Source: Terriglobia bacterium (lineage in GTDB: Bacteria; Acidobacteriota; Terriglobia; Terriglobales; Acidobacteriaceae). From it: a stretch of DNA of 64,000 nt. The notes under the pieces are model-generated. The model was not told the origin of the DNA. It saw nothing but the letters and a program-made list of their open reading frames with translations, and did not search any database. Shown here in pieces: positions 8,819 through 17,617 of this stretch. Made by a program: the position numbers and the translations under genes. Numbering within the stretch: position 1 is the stretch's first letter; every line of letters begins with the position of its first letter. The stretch covers positions 36,691 to 100,690 of the forward strand of contig JAJPJE010000081.1 in the NCBI GenBank assembly GCA_021324365.1, written 5' to 3'.

Positions 8819-9592
8819 ATGGCATTCTGTTCCAAATGCGGCAAACCTCTGGAAGCCGGGTCTGCTTGCGCCGACTGCGGTCATCCTTCTACCACCAGCG
8901 AAATTGAGCTGATGACGGCCGAGTTGCGCCGACAGCGCAAAGAAGTGCGCTACGTGTTCGTGGGATTCGGTGCAATCTGCGTGCTTGCCGTTTGTTTTGT
9001 GGCTGTCATCGTAGTGCGGTGGCAACGAGCACCCAGGCTTGCCAGTCCAGCTACAGTGGCACAGCAGCCGTCACCGCAGATAAAGTCAGCTCCGACGCCT
9101 ACAGTGCCGGTTGCTGCACAGGCTCCAGACACTCAGACCGCGGTTGGGCCGAACCCTGGAGCACCGCAGGTTGCGCCCAGGCGGCAGGAAGGTAGCGCCT
9201 CAGCCGATCAGTCCGCCGGAAACAAGATCGACGCGCAGGAAGTCCAAAACGCGTTAAACAGTCTGGCACAGGGCGGCGGGCAGCGCACCGTCTCGCCATC
9301 CGCCCCAGCGGCGCCGTCGGCCTCGGACAGGTATCCAGGATCTGAGCCAGTGGACGTGAAAGATGCCGCCTTGCCGGATATTGGCATACCTGTTGCCAGC
9401 CAGGTGTACGCAACTTCCGATTCGGTTTCGACCGTGGTGGATTATTACAAACAACTCTACCCGGATGCCCAGGTTATGGAGATGAGCGGACAGAACATCA
9501 TTGCGGTGGATCGTCCGGGTGCAACGAAGGTGATTGCAATTGGAAAATCGGAGACAGGAACCACGATTGCGATCGTACAGCCGGGAAATTGA
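8819..9592 (+). CDS. Zinc-ribbon single-span membrane protein
   Basis: A 257-residue protein. An N-terminal zinc ribbon shows CSKCGKPLEAGSACADCG (residues 4-21). A basic cytoplasmic helix and one membrane span (about 45-66, ending VIVVRW) follow. A long Pro/Ala/Gln-rich linker then leads to a C-terminal domain with VDYYKQLYPDAQVMEMSGQ, a pattern seen in small periplasmic domains of unknown function. The start was set at MAFCSKCGK because the zinc ribbon begins there. Function unknown; the topology suggests a cytoplasmic ribbon and an extracytoplasmic C-terminus. Confidence 0.75.
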   Translation: MAFCSKCGKPLEAGSACADCGHPSTTSEIELMTAELRRQRKEVRYVFVGFGAICVLAVCFVAVIVVRWQRAPRLASPATVAQQPSPQIKSAPTPTVPVAAQAPDTQTAVGPNPGAPQVAPRRQEGSASADQSAGNKIDAQEVQNALNSLAQGGGQRTVSPSAPAAPSASDRYPGSEPVDVKDAALPDIGIPVASQVYATSDSVSTVVDYYKQLYPDAQVMEMSGQNIIAVDRPGATKVIAIGKSETGTTIAIVQPGN

Positions 9593-9674
9593 GAGTCAGT
9601 GATTAGTGGTTAGAACGACTTCTAATCATAGGAACGGTGTCGCAAATGAATTGCAGTAAGGGCGCCAGAACCTC

Positions 9675-9757
9675 AGGGGCTAAAGCCCCTCGGGTTTGTG
9701 ACTCAGAACAGCGCGGCTGAAGCCGCGCCCCTTCAAATCACATTTATGAAACCAGTT
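9675..9757 (-). repeat. Dispersed palindromic intergenic element, copy 2
   Basis: Palindromes AGGGGCTAAAGCCCCT (9675-9690) and GCGCGGCTGAAGCCGCGC (9711-9728), then CCCTTCAAA and TTTATGAAACCAGTT (9743-9757). The last is the exact reverse complement of the flank seen at 6446-6460, so core and flank have opposite relative order in the two copies. Confidence 0.75.
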
Positions 9758-9768
9758 CCAACCACTGC

Positions 9769-10269
9769 TTAAATAAACATCTCTTCGTTCTGAGTGCCGT
9801 TGCCGTGTGCGTGAGAGCGGCGAAAGAAAACACCTAATCCGGTACCGACTGCCGAGACAATACCGGCAATCGAGCGCACCGGAGAGATTACGGTGTGCGT
9901 AACCACTTCGGTTGTGTTCTCGACGCGATCGAGGGTGCGGCTGACGAGCTCGTCAGCCCGGATCGCCTGAACCCTGGCACGGTCGACAATGTCGCTGACG
10001 GTGCTATCGAGTTTTTGCACCTGCTCGCGGATGCCGGCGGAAGCCTGAGTGAGGTTTTCAACAGCAGTCTCGACGCGAGGACGAGTAAACTCCATCAGCT
10101 TTTGAACATTGTCGAGAGTTGGGAGAGCGCGCTTTTGAATCTCCTCGGCAGCAGCCGTCATTTTGGCGGTGCTCTTCCGCACGGCAAGCATGATGCCGAT
10201 CAATGCGCCAACCTGAATGGCCAGCGCGATTCCGATTTCAATCAACAAAATGGTAAAGCGGGTTTCCAT
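9769..10269 (-). CDS. DUF948-like membrane-anchored coiled-coil protein
   Basis: A 166-residue protein with one N-terminal membrane span (about residues 6-28, LLIEIGIALAIQVGALIGIML) and a long amphipathic helical region rich in Ala, Val, Glu and Arg. The pattern of repeated hydrophobic heptads resembles DUF948 proteins. The start METRF is preferred since AGGA lies 5 bases upstream. It follows the YtxH-like gene on the same strand with a hairpin in the gap, so a two-gene unit is likely. A role at the membrane or in stress is inferred only from the family. Confidence 0.75.
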   Translation of the reverse strand: METRFTILLIEIGIALAIQVGALIGIMLAVRKSTAKMTAAAEEIQKRALPTLDNVQKLMEFTRPRVETAVENLTQASAGIREQVQKLDSTVSDIVDRARVQAIRADELVSRTLDRVENTTEVVTHTVISPVRSIAGIVSAVGTGLGVFFRRSHAHGNGTQNEEMFI

Positions 10270-10280
10270 GGTTTCCTGAA

Positions 10281-10307
10281 CGCCGGGCAAGTCACCCTTA
10301 CCCGGCG
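10281..10307 (-). other. Hairpin in the leader of the DUF948-like gene
   Basis: CGCCGGG (10281-10287) / CCCGGCG (10301-10307) form a 7-bp stem between the YtxH-like stop and the ribosome binding site of the following gene. It may modulate translation or protect mRNA; no U-tract follows on the minus strand. Confidence 0.4.
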
Positions 10308-10314
10308 AAAATCC

Positions 10315-10623
10315 TTATAGATTCGTGCCTTCGGCTGAAGGCGATGTCGTTTCCTTGTACGCCTGGCGGCCTGCTTCGTACGCAGACCGGAACTGCTCTT
10401 TCTGCTGCTGCACGAAGTCTTTGCCGCGATCGACCCATTGCGTCGCTTGTTCGCGTGCTTCTCTTGCCTGCGTGCGGAGGCGTTCACGGCCCTCTTCGGC
10501 ACCCTTGCGGATCGCCTCACGAGTTTCGGCGCCGGACTGCGGTGCGTACAGCAGACCAATGGCTGCGCCTATTCCCAAGCCAGCCAGGAACCAACCGAAA
10601 CCACTGCCATCGGAATGGGACAT
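10315..10623 (-). CDS. YtxH-domain protein
   Basis: A 102-residue YtxH-like protein. A Gly-rich membrane-associated N-terminus, GFGWFLAGLGIGAAIGLLYAPQSG (described here in short), contains the family hallmark LLYAPQSGAETR. A charged helical tail with many Arg, Glu and Gln follows. A perfect AGGAGG lies upstream of the ATG. YtxH proteins are general-stress membrane proteins of unclear mechanism. It sits first in a probable two-gene unit with the DUF948-like gene. Confidence 0.85.
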   Translation of the reverse strand: MSHSDGSGFGWFLAGLGIGAAIGLLYAPQSGAETREAIRKGAEEGRERLRTQAREAREQATQWVDRGKDFVQQQKEQFRSAYEAGRQAYKETTSPSAEGTNL

Positions 10624-10849
10624 AGAAAACCTCCTGGGTTATTAAGTGGGCCGATGTTAGCACCCACACCGCATAAATTCAAACGTACAAAGGGCCGAGG
10701 GATGGCTCAAACGCTCGCGGGAACAGCGTTCAAAGGCCCTTTATGCCGTTACTTAGTCGCGCTGTTTCAATTCGGGTAATTCGCACTCAAAGTGAAACGT
10801 GAAGGAACTTCGATGAGGTGTTGGGGATCAGAACGGGTAATTACGTGAG

Positions 10850-11311
10850 CGACCCGATACATAGGTAACAGAACGTACCGGACACATAGGTTACACTTTC
10901 CCCCTTTTTTTGGGGGGAAGCGATGCCTTGGAAGGAGTGTTCGGTGATGGATGAAAGACTTCAGTTTGTGCCATGCGCTGCCCCGCCGAAATCTATCAAC
11001 CCTCGCCGCCTCGCCGCGCCCCTATCGCGGCTTGCCCGACTTCGACTATCCCTTCCACGATAAGATCGTCGCCGTTACCAACTGCGGACGCATCTGCCTC
11101 GGCCGCAAGAAGATGAACTTCAGCACTGTCTTCGCCGGCCACACCGTCGGCCTCAAAGAGGTCCACGATGACATCTGGGTGGTTAGTTTTATGGATATGG
11201 TCTGGAATACTTCGATCTGGAAACGCGCGTTCTCGAACCGCTCGAGAACCCGTTCGGCCCTAAACTATTACCCATGTGATCGCTACACTTTGTTACCTAT
11301 GTCTCCGGGTT
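10850..11311 (+). mobile_element. Internally deleted IS481-family element
   Basis: Ends share inverted repeats: left GACCCGATACATAGGTAACA (from 10851), right reads on the minus strand AACCCGGAGACATAGGTAACA (from about 11311). A second ACATAGGTTACA lies inside the left end. The interior carries only the first about 16 and last about 100 codons of a transposase, so roughly two thirds of the element is gone. A poly-C/poly-T/poly-G stretch at 10899-10917 precedes the transposase start. Confidence 0.8.
10923..11275 (+). pseudogene. IS481-type transposase remnant
   Basis: The frame at 10923 reads MPWKECSVMDERLQFV, the usual N-terminus of these transposases. Sequence then jumps to the C-terminal part: CPAEIYQPSPR, then in another frame PYRGLPDFDYPFHDKIVAVTN and FAGHTVGLKEVHDDIW, then in a third frame YGLEYFDLETRVLEPLENP ending KLLPM and TGA at 11275. 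At least three frame breaks and a large internal deletion exclude function. The DDE catalytic core is missing. Confidence 0.8.
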
Positions 11312-11327
11312 GGAACCCACGCAGACA

Positions 11328-11403
11328 TGGTGAGCCAGGAAGGACTCGAACCTTCGACCCACGCCTTAAAAGGGCGTTGCTCTACCACCTGAGCTACTGG
11401 CCC
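11328..11403 (-). tRNA. tRNA-Lys (anticodon TTT)
   Basis: The minus strand reads GGGCCAGTAGCTCAGG...; the 7-bp acceptor stem GGGCCAG/CTGGCTC (one G-U), D-arm AGCTC...GAGC, anticodon stem-loop ACGCC-CTTTTAA-GGCGT and T-arm with GGTTCGAGTCC are complete. Discriminator A and an encoded CCA follow. Length 76. It stands immediately next to the IS481 remnant. Confidence 0.97.
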
Positions 11404-11408
11404 ATGCC
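11351..11408 (-). repeat. 58-bp att-like direct repeat, copy A
   Basis: Covers the 5' 53 bases of the intact tRNA-Lys and 5 upstream bases. It is repeated at 11895-11952 with only two mismatches, in the same orientation. Confidence 0.75.
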
Positions 11409-11415
11409 TTGCAAA

Positions 11416-11650
11416 CTACTGATAAGAATGACGCTTTGAACTTTTGGCTTTCTTGCTAGCAGCGGTTTTTAGGCCATGCATGTTCAATGTATGCTCATTC
11501 TTACGATGGAGTTCCTTTTCGCGCTCTTCCATCTTTACCACGGCTGCATCCAGATCAGCTTTAGAAACGATAGCATACCGGTCGAACATACTGCGGGTGT
11601 TTCCATCCACCTATCTGCATTGCTACCACCTCTGGAAATTTTACTGGCCC
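11416..11650 (-). pseudogene. Tyrosine recombinase (phage-type integrase) C-terminal remnant
   Basis: On the minus strand, PEVVAMQIGGWK in one frame is followed after a one-base insertion by TRSMFDRYAIVSKADLDAAV. Together they match the usual integrase C-terminus, including the active-site Tyr in MFDRY. The tail is basic (KKAKSSKRHSYQ). The rest of the catalytic domain (R-H-x-x-R boxes) is not recognisable. It lies between the intact and truncated tRNA-Lys copies, as expected for an integrative element scar. Confidence 0.75.
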
Positions 11651-11894
11651 CGCTCTTCTTACTCGGTTTTCACCTTGAGGTACACGTCATATATCTGCCG
11701 CGTGTCGGTTGAGGATTTCTGATGCAGCAGACAGCACCTTATGTGCGTGTTGCCATGGCCGGTGTCTGGTGTGGTTTCGGCGTCCGGGTCGGATCGCTGA
11801 ATGAAAAGCCGTTCCCGGTGGTATCGATGATGAGTGGTGAGCAAGGGCCGTTACACCCAGTCGAACCTAGATTCGAAGAACAAGTCGCTGAGTT

Positions 11895-11946
11895 CCTTCG
11901 ACCAACGCCTTAAAAGAGCGTTGCTCTACCACCTGAGCTACTGGCC
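11895..11946 (-). pseudogene. Truncated tRNA-Lys copy (5' part only)
   Basis: The minus strand repeats the acceptor 5' strand, D-arm and anticodon arm of tRNA-Lys(TTT), with the same CTTTTAA loop, but sequence diverges within the variable/T-arm region (GGTCGAAGG then AACTCAGCG). No T-loop or 3' acceptor strand is present, so no functional tRNA can form. Confidence 0.8.
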
Positions 11947-11952
11947 CATGCC
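11895..11952 (-). repeat. 58-bp att-like direct repeat, copy B
   Basis: Second copy of the repeat at 11351-11408, two mismatches, same orientation. The two copies bracket the integrase remnant over about 490 bases. Confidence 0.75.
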
Positions 11953-12074
11953 ACTCTTAATTTAGCGTACGGCCGCGTCGGAATTCGCTTTGGAGCGATT
12001 CGCGAAAGGCCATCAACTTAGTATCATCATTGTTGAAGTTTCGCGCGTTCATCGAAAGTTTCTGAGGATCACAG

Positions 12075-13739
12075 ATGGTTCAGCAGATCGCTCCCCAGGT
12101 GCACCTCTCTCCGATGGCAGGTAAACCGGCAACGAAAGACATGCTGGTGGATGTCCCCCGGCTCGAGCGCGAATACTACGAGCGCAAACCGGATGTGAGT
12201 GATCCCAACCAGATGGTCAGCTTCGGCACGAGCGGTCATCGCGGCACGCCTCTGAAAGGAACGTTCACCGAGTCGCATATTCTTGCGATTACTCAAGCCA
12301 TTTGTGATTACCGCCGCGAGCAAGGCGTCGACGGGCCGCTTTACATGGGAAAGGACACACACGCGATTTCCGGTCCGGCACAACGCACGGCACTGGAAGT
12401 GCTCGCAGCGAACGGCGTTGAAACGTTTATTCAGCGCGAGGATGGCTTCACGCCCACGCCTGTGATCTCGCACGCGATCCTGATCTACAACTGCGGGCGC
12501 CGAGAACATCTTGCGGATGGAATCGTTGTCACTCCTTCGCACAATCCCCCGCAGGATGGTGGCTTCAAGTACAACCCGACCAATGGCGGTCCGGCCGACA
12601 CCGACGTTACGAAGTGGATGCAAGAGCGCGCGAATCAATATCTGCGCGATAACAACAAGAACGTAAAGCGCGTCTCCTACGACAAGGCATTGAAAGCCAG
12701 CACGACGCACGCGCACGATTATGTCAATCCGTACGTGAAGGATCTCGGCAATGTCATCGATATGGAGGCAATCCGCACAGCGGGACTGAAACTCGGAGTC
12801 GATCCGCTGGGCGGTGCGGCGCGCCCTTACTGGGAGCCGATCAACACAGCGTACGGGCTGTCAATTGAAGTTGTGAATCCGAAGATAGATCCGCAGTTCG
12901 GGTTCATGACCGTCGATCACGATGGCCAGATTCGCATGGATTGCTCAAGCCCGTATGCAATGGCCAGCCTCGTCAAACTCAAGGATCGATTCCAGGTCGC
13001 ATTCGCGAATGATCCGGATTCTGATCGCCACGGCATCGTTACTCCTTCGGTTGGGCTGATGAACCCGAACCACTATCTTGCGGTTGCGATTCAGTATCTG
13101 CTCACCCATCGTCCGCAGTGGCCGTCGAGTTCTCTGGTGGGCAAGACTCTCGTGAGCAGTAGCATGATCGATCGCGTCGTAGCGAAGGTAGGACGTAAGC
13201 TTTCAGAAACTCCGGTGGGTTTCAAGTGGTTCGCGCCCGGCCTTTACGATGGATCGTTCTGTTTTGGAGGAGAAGAGAGCGCCGGCGCCAGTTTCCTGCG
13301 CCGCAATGGCACGGTGTGGACCACCGATAAAGATGGCATCATCCTTGCTCTGCTCGCGGCAGAGATTACTGCGGTCACCGGAAAAGATCCGGGAGAGCAT
13401 TACCAGGCGCTTGCCGCCGAATTTGGTTCGCCGTATTACACGCGCATCGACGCTCCAGCCTCGCCGGAGCAGAAAGCCAAGCTGCAAAAACTCTCTCCCG
13501 ATAACGTGAAGGAATCCAGGCTCGCAGGCGAAACCATCGTCGCCAAACTGACGCGCGCTCCGGGAAACAACGCACCGATCGGCGGCCTGAAAGTCGTAGC
13601 ACGCAATGGCTGGTTCGCCGCGCGTCCATCCGGCACTGAAAACATCTACAAGATCTATGCTGAGAGTTTCAAAGGCCAGTCACATCTGGATGGGATTGTG
13701 AGTGAAGCGCAGACAATTGTCGCAAATGCCCTCTCTTAA
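12075..13739 (+). CDS. pgm: Phosphoglucomutase (alpha-D-glucose phosphate-specific)
   Basis: Interconverts glucose 1-phosphate and glucose 6-phosphate in the cytoplasm. At 554 residues it is close to the enterobacterial Pgm length. The phosphoserine loop [11 protein letters not shown] lies near residue 155, the metal loop DPDSDRHG near 315, the sugar-recognition loop GEESAGAS near 397, and the phosphate-binding [10 protein letters not shown] near 520. The early [12 protein letters not shown] is typical. The start ATG follows TGAGGATCAC. It is monocistronic; the next gene starts 125 bases later with its own site. Confidence 0.96.
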   Translation: MVQQIAPQVHLSPMAGKPATKDMLVDVPRLEREYYERKPDVSDPNQMVSFGTSGHRGTPLKGTFTESHILAITQAICDYRREQGVDGPLYMGKDTHAISGPAQRTALEVLAANGVETFIQREDGFTPTPVISHAILIYNCGRREHLADGIVVTPSHNPPQDGGFKYNPTNGGPADTDVTKWMQERANQYLRDNNKNVKRVSYDKALKASTTHAHDYVNPYVKDLGNVIDMEAIRTAGLKLGVDPLGGAARPYWEPINTAYGLSIEVVNPKIDPQFGFMTVDHDGQIRMDCSSPYAMASLVKLKDRFQVAFANDPDSDRHGIVTPSVGLMNPNHYLAVAIQYLLTHRPQWPSSSLVGKTLVSSSMIDRVVAKVGRKLSETPVGFKWFAPGLYDGSFCFGGEESAGASFLRRNGTVWTTDKDGIILALLAAEITAVTGKDPGEHYQALAAEFGSPYYTRIDAPASPEQKAKLQKLSPDNVKESRLAGETIVAKLTRAPGNNAPIGGLKVVARNGWFAARPSGTENIYKIYAESFKGQSHLDGIVSEAQTIVANALS

Positions 13740-13864
13740 TCGTGTCTCGTTCCTAAATTAGTGCTCTACGCGAGACCGCGTTTCGACGATATGCCTTCGC
13801 TTGCGTTTCGCGCTGATCCCACCTACCTTGTTATGTCCTAATTTCATATTGCAGGAGCGCCCTC

Positions 13865-15313
13865 ATGGCCTCAGTAGTGGCAGAACTGGACCCGAAAGAA
13901 TTATGGAAACACTTCGACGCGCTAACACGAATCCCGCGTCCCTCGACCAAGGAAGCTGCGGCCCGGGAATACGTGTTGGGTATCGCGAAGCGGCACGGAC
14001 TTGAGATCACGGGCGACAAAGTGGGGAACGTTGTGATTCGCAAACCTGCACATGCGGGCCGCGAACGTGCAATCCCGGCGCTACTGCAGGGCCATCTGGA
14101 TATGGTGTGCGAAAAGAATGAAGGCGTGGCGCACAACTTCGATACCGATCCAATCCAGGTGCTGCGCGATGGAGACTGGCTGAAAGCAAAAGACACAACG
14201 CTCGGAGCGGACAACGGGGTGGGAGTAGCCGCTTCATTGGCAGTCATGGAAAGTGACAACGTCAAGCATGGTCCGCTTGAGTTTGTGTTTACGATCGACG
14301 AAGAAACAGGACTGACGGGCGCCGCGGAGTTCCCGGGAGGGCTACTGCAGTCAAAGTATTTCCTGAACCTCGACAATGAAGAGAAAGGCACCATCTGCAT
14401 TGGCTGCTCGGGCGGGCTAAATACGATGGCACGCCGTAAGGTGAAGATGAAGCCGGCGACACAAAATGCAGGCTGGCGCCTCAAAGTCTCCGGATTAAAA
14501 GGCGGACACTCCGGCGTGGATATTCACCAGGGGCGCGGCAATGCCCTGCGCATCCTTGGCCGCTTTCTGCAGAGCGCGATGGAGAAGCTTCCGGTGGAAG
14601 TCGCAGACATCACGGGGGGAAGCGCGCGTAACGCAATTCCTCGTGAGGCGTTCGCAGTTGTCGCTCTAGACAAGCCAAAAGAAAAAGACTTCAGAGCCAT
14701 GGCAGAAGCGGCGCAGTCCGAATGGAAATCCGATCTCGGCGGGTTCGATCCCGGCGTGCAGATTACAGTGGAAAAGGCTGAAAAGCCTTCTCAGGTTCTC
14801 GATCACGAGGATGCGAAGAAGACTGCCGAGCTGCTGGCGAGCATGCCGCATGGAGTACTGGCGATGAGTCCGGATATCGCAGGCTTGGTGCAGACTTCCA
14901 CGAACTTAGCGACAATAGCCAGAAAAGATGGCTACATCGAGATCGGCACCAGCCAGCGTAGCGCGATTGAATCGAGCAAGCTGGCCGCTGCGCGAATGGT
15001 AAAGACCGTGTGTGAATTGGCCGGTTTTGAGGTCGCGTCTAGTGGCGGATATCCAGGCTGGAAGCCGGAGCCGCAGAGCGAAATCATTCAGAAGTTGCAA
15101 AAAGTTCACGAGCAGGTATTCGGAGCACCCGCCAAGCTGATCGCCATGCACGCTGGCCTTGAATGCGGGGTCATAGGCGAGAAATATCCTGGCATGCAGA
15201 TGGCCTCGTTCGGCCCAACCATCGTTGATCCACACAGCCCGCACGAGCGTGTGGAAATTTCCTCTGTGCAGGGATTCTGGAGGTATCTGGTCGCGGTGCT
15301 GGAAGCAATCTGA
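13865..15313 (+). CDS. pepD: Aminoacyl-histidine dipeptidase (Xaa-His dipeptidase)
   Basis: Cytoplasmic M20-family zinc dipeptidase of 482 residues, the normal size for PepD. Metal ligands are evident in QGHLDMV (near 76), GADNGVGVA (near 116) and the catalytic DEETGLTGA (near 148). The lid/dimerisation domain holds GLKGGHSGVDIHQGRGNA, and the C-terminal ligand is in AMHAGLECG near 430. The ATG has GCAGGAG 6 bases upstream. The substrate range (carnosine-like and other dipeptides) is known for the family, not visible here. Confidence 0.95.
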   Translation: MASVVAELDPKELWKHFDALTRIPRPSTKEAAAREYVLGIAKRHGLEITGDKVGNVVIRKPAHAGRERAIPALLQGHLDMVCEKNEGVAHNFDTDPIQVLRDGDWLKAKDTTLGADNGVGVAASLAVMESDNVKHGPLEFVFTIDEETGLTGAAEFPGGLLQSKYFLNLDNEEKGTICIGCSGGLNTMARRKVKMKPATQNAGWRLKVSGLKGGHSGVDIHQGRGNALRILGRFLQSAMEKLPVEVADITGGSARNAIPREAFAVVALDKPKEKDFRAMAEAAQSEWKSDLGGFDPGVQITVEKAEKPSQVLDHEDAKKTAELLASMPHGVLAMSPDIAGLVQTSTNLATIARKDGYIEIGTSQRSAIESSKLAAARMVKTVCELAGFEVASSGGYPGWKPEPQSEIIQKLQKVHEQVFGAPAKLIAMHAGLECGVIGEKYPGMQMASFGPTIVDPHSPHERVEISSVQGFWRYLVAVLEAI

Positions 15314-15360
15314 GCAAGTAAGGAGCAGGAAGTAAGAACAAAAGCACGATCAAGTTGCGC

Positions 15361-15401
15361 TTCGTACTTCTAACTTCGTACTTTTGACTTTGTACTTATG
15401 G
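15361..15401. repeat. Three tandem 14-bp TTCGTACTTnTnAC units
   Basis: TTCGTACTTCTAAC, TTCGTACTTTTGAC and TTTGTACTTATGG follow one another between two convergent genes, overlapping the stop region of the minus-strand gene. Confidence 0.6.
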
Positions 15402-16460
15402 AATGAATTCGCTCATATCCGGAGCGGTCGCACCCGCGCCCGGGATCGTGGTTACTCCTAGAACCTGCATCGTCAGATGCTCGAGGCTTTCGTGCTGATA
15501 CAGGGTCGTCGACTGATATGCCTGCTTCAATTGCGGGCTGATAAGCACCGCGGCGACCTGCCCACCACCATGCGTGACGTCGCTTGTCTGGGCTTCATCG
15601 AAGACAATCGCCAGTAATCCACTCTTCTGGAAATCAGCATTGGCGATCAGCGGAGCGATATTCGTCTGAAGCCAACTGTCGGCGGCTTTCAATTTGTCGC
15701 TCAGTTGGCAGGTGCTCATGTTCGCAGGACAGTCGTGTGCATCGTCGTGCGCATTCGGGACGACGAAAGAATAGTTCGGCAAATTTCCAGCAGCGAGATC
15801 GATGGCAAACTGCGTAAATGGGACGAGGTTAGCCTGCTGGTTGGGATCGTTGACCACATCGGTGTAGTAGCTCAACGGATTGTGTCGATGGAGGTAGGGG
15901 TAACTATCTCCGGCAATGTATCCGACACTGGGTAAAGATTCCGCGTAGGATTTCCACGTCTTCCCTGCTGCATTCAGTTCGCGGACGACATTATCCACCG
16001 AGACTGGCCCATTGAACGTGTCATCATTCGTGTAAATCTGGCCGGCGGTGAGCATGAAGTAGTTGCCGATCGACGGATGCGTGTCTGCATAATAGCTTTT
16101 TGCCAGATCATATTGCTGCGCCAGGCTGCTCAGGTAAGGCATGTTCCCGGAGCCAATCACATCGGCGTAGCCGGCATTTTCCAGTACCACGATGATTACA
16201 TTGCTGAACGACGGCGTCGGAGCAGGAGAAGGCGAAGGACTCGGTGACGGGCTAGGGGATGGCGAAGGACTTGGCGACGGCGAAGGACTTGGCGATGGCG
16301 AAGGAGACGGGGTTGGGCTCGGATCGCTGGGCGAACTTGAAGGACTGGAGGAAGTGGCGGCAGAGCCGCCGCAAGCGACCAGACCTGCCAGCAGAAACAC
16401 GAACAACCAACGCGTAAAGTTTCTGGCACAGAAAGGAGCGACTTCTCGCAAAACCAGCAT
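15396..16460 (-). CDS. Phosphoesterase-family lipoprotein with a Ser-Pro linker
   Basis: About 354 residues. The N-terminus has a lipoprotein signal with lipobox LLAGLVAC, then a long Ser-Pro repeat linker. The globular part matches the acid-phosphatase/phospholipase-C-like phosphoesterase group: FSNVIIVVLENAGYADV, MPYLSSLAQQYDLAKSYYADTHPSIGNYF, YSFVVPNAHDDAHDC and AIVFDEAQTSD. These contain the expected metal ligands. The ATG at 16460 is chosen because it fits the signal peptide; a TTG at 16511 overlapping mnmA is possible. An outer-membrane or surface location is inferred. Confidence 0.85.
   Translation of the reverse strand: MLVLREVAPFCARNFTRWLFVFLLAGLVACGGSAATSSSPSSSPSDPSPTPSPSPSPSPSPSPSPSPSPSPSPSPSPSPAPTPSFSNVIIVVLENAGYADVIGSGNMPYLSSLAQQYDLAKSYYADTHPSIGNYFMLTAGQIYTNDDTFNGPVSVDNVVRELNAAGKTWKSYAESLPSVGYIAGDSYPYLHRHNPLSYYTDVVNDPNQQANLVPFTQFAIDLAAGNLPNYSFVVPNAHDDAHDCPANMSTCQLSDKLKAADSWLQTNIAPLIANADFQKSGLLAIVFDEAQTSDVTHGGGQVAAVLISPQLKQAYQSTTLYQHESLEHLTMQVLGVTTIPGAGATAPDMSEFIP
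16222..16320 (-). repeat. Hexanucleotide Ser-Pro coding microsatellite
   Basis: About 100 bases of near-identical GGCGAAGGACTT/GGCGACGGC-type units (plus strand) encode alternating Ser-Pro on the minus strand. Such tracts are prone to length change in frame. Confidence 0.8.
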
Positions 16461-16503
16461 CTCTGGGAATGAGATGCCGGAGCGGAAGAAAACGTGATCT
16501 GCG

Positions 16504-17613
16504 TTAAGCAATCCACCCGCCGCCTACGACCGTGTCCCCATCGTAGAAAACAGCGGCCTGGCCTGGTGTTATGGCGCGTTGGGGGTGATCGAAAATGATC
16601 AAAACTTCATTTTCCCCATCTGCTTGAAGGGTTCCCGTAGCAGGTTCGTGGCGGTGCCGAATCTTCGTTGCTACCCGCATCGGAGAAGAAAGCTGATTGA
16701 TGGAAATCCAGTTCAGCCGGTGAACACGCATGGTGCGGGAATACAAGTCTTCGCCCCCGCCGACCACTACCTGGTTGCGATCGCCGCGAATCTGCAAAAC
16801 GTAAAGAGGAGATCCGGTAGCTACACCCAGGCCCTTGCGCTGGCCGACAGTAAAATTATGAATGCCGGTATGGGTACCAATTACTTCGCCCGTAGTGGTG
16901 ACTAACTCGCCGGCGGTGTCAGGCATAGCTTCATTCTGCTCTGCGAGATATGCATCGATGAACTTCTTGTAATCCCCGCCGGGAACGAAACATATCTCCT
17001 GAGAATCGGGCTTCTCGGCTAATGCCAATTCATGCTGCCGGGCCAAGGCGCGTACTTCCGGCTTTCGCATGCCGCCGAGCGGAAAGAGCGTGCGGCTCAA
17101 TTGCTCCTGCGTGAGTCCAAATAGAAAATAGGTCTGATCCTTGGCAAGATCGACTGGGCGCTTCAGCAACCATCGTCCACTAGCAGTATCGTGTTCGACA
17201 CGCGCATAGTGTCCGGTGGCGAGCATCTCAGCACCAATCTGTCGTGCGGTGATTAGCAACTGATCGAACTTGAGATGATTGTTGCAAAGGCTGCAAGGAA
17301 TCGGCGTGCGTCCGGAGAGATAGTCCTGCACAAAGGGACGCACAACGTCGTTCTCAAAGCGTTGCTCCTGATTGACGACGTAGTAGGGAATGGCGAGCTT
17401 CTCGGCAACACGGCGTGCATCATAGACATCGTCAAGCGAGCAGCAACGTCCCTGCACCGCTTCCGGCATACCCTCAGTTCCGGCAAGGCGGCGCTGGTTC
17501 CACAACTGCATCGTGAGTCCTACGACGTTGTGCCCTTCGGCGCGCAGCATGGCCGCAACGGTAGAGGAGTCCACACCGCCCGACATTGCTACCGCGATAG
17601 TCTTCTCGCTCAC
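16504..17613 (-). CDS. mnmA: tRNA-specific 2-thiouridylase
   Basis: Thiolates U34 of tRNA-Lys, -Glu and -Gln using sulfur passed from a cysteine desulfurase. 369 residues, normal for the family. The PP-loop [11 protein letters not shown] is at residues 11-21; the catalytic and persulfide Cys are in [13 protein letters not shown] (near 105) and [12 protein letters not shown] (near 203). The C-terminal beta-barrel follows. It starts 4 bases after the iscS-like gene, so sulfur donor and acceptor are cotranscribed. Confidence 0.96.
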   Translation of the reverse strand: MSEKTIAVAMSGGVDSSTVAAMLRAEGHNVVGLTMQLWNQRRLAGTEGMPEAVQGRCCSLDDVYDARRVAEKLAIPYYVVNQEQRFENDVVRPFVQDYLSGRTPIPCSLCNNHLKFDQLLITARQIGAEMLATGHYARVEHDTASGRWLLKRPVDLAKDQTYFLFGLTQEQLSRTLFPLGGMRKPEVRALARQHELALAEKPDSQEICFVPGGDYKKFIDAYLAEQNEAMPDTAGELVTTTGEVIGTHTGIHNFTVGQRKGLGVATGSPLYVLQIRGDRNQVVVGGGEDLYSRTMRVHRLNWISINQLSSPMRVATKIRHRHEPATGTLQADGENEVLIIFDHPQRAITPGQAAVFYDGDTVVGGGWIA

Positions 17614-17617
17614 AACT

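Noticed and set aside
10734..10742. AAAGGGCC...GGCCCTTT pair (10688-10695 and 10734-10742) as a terminator
   Set aside because: The loop is about 38 bases and no U-tract follows in a useful orientation; the pair may be chance.
11659..11844. 61-codon minus-strand frame between the tRNA-Lys copies
   Set aside because: It lies in the decayed integrative element; no recombinase or phage motif could be read in any frame.
16222..16320. CRISPR-like repeat appearance
   Set aside because: It is a coding Ser-Pro hexamer microsatellite with no spacers.
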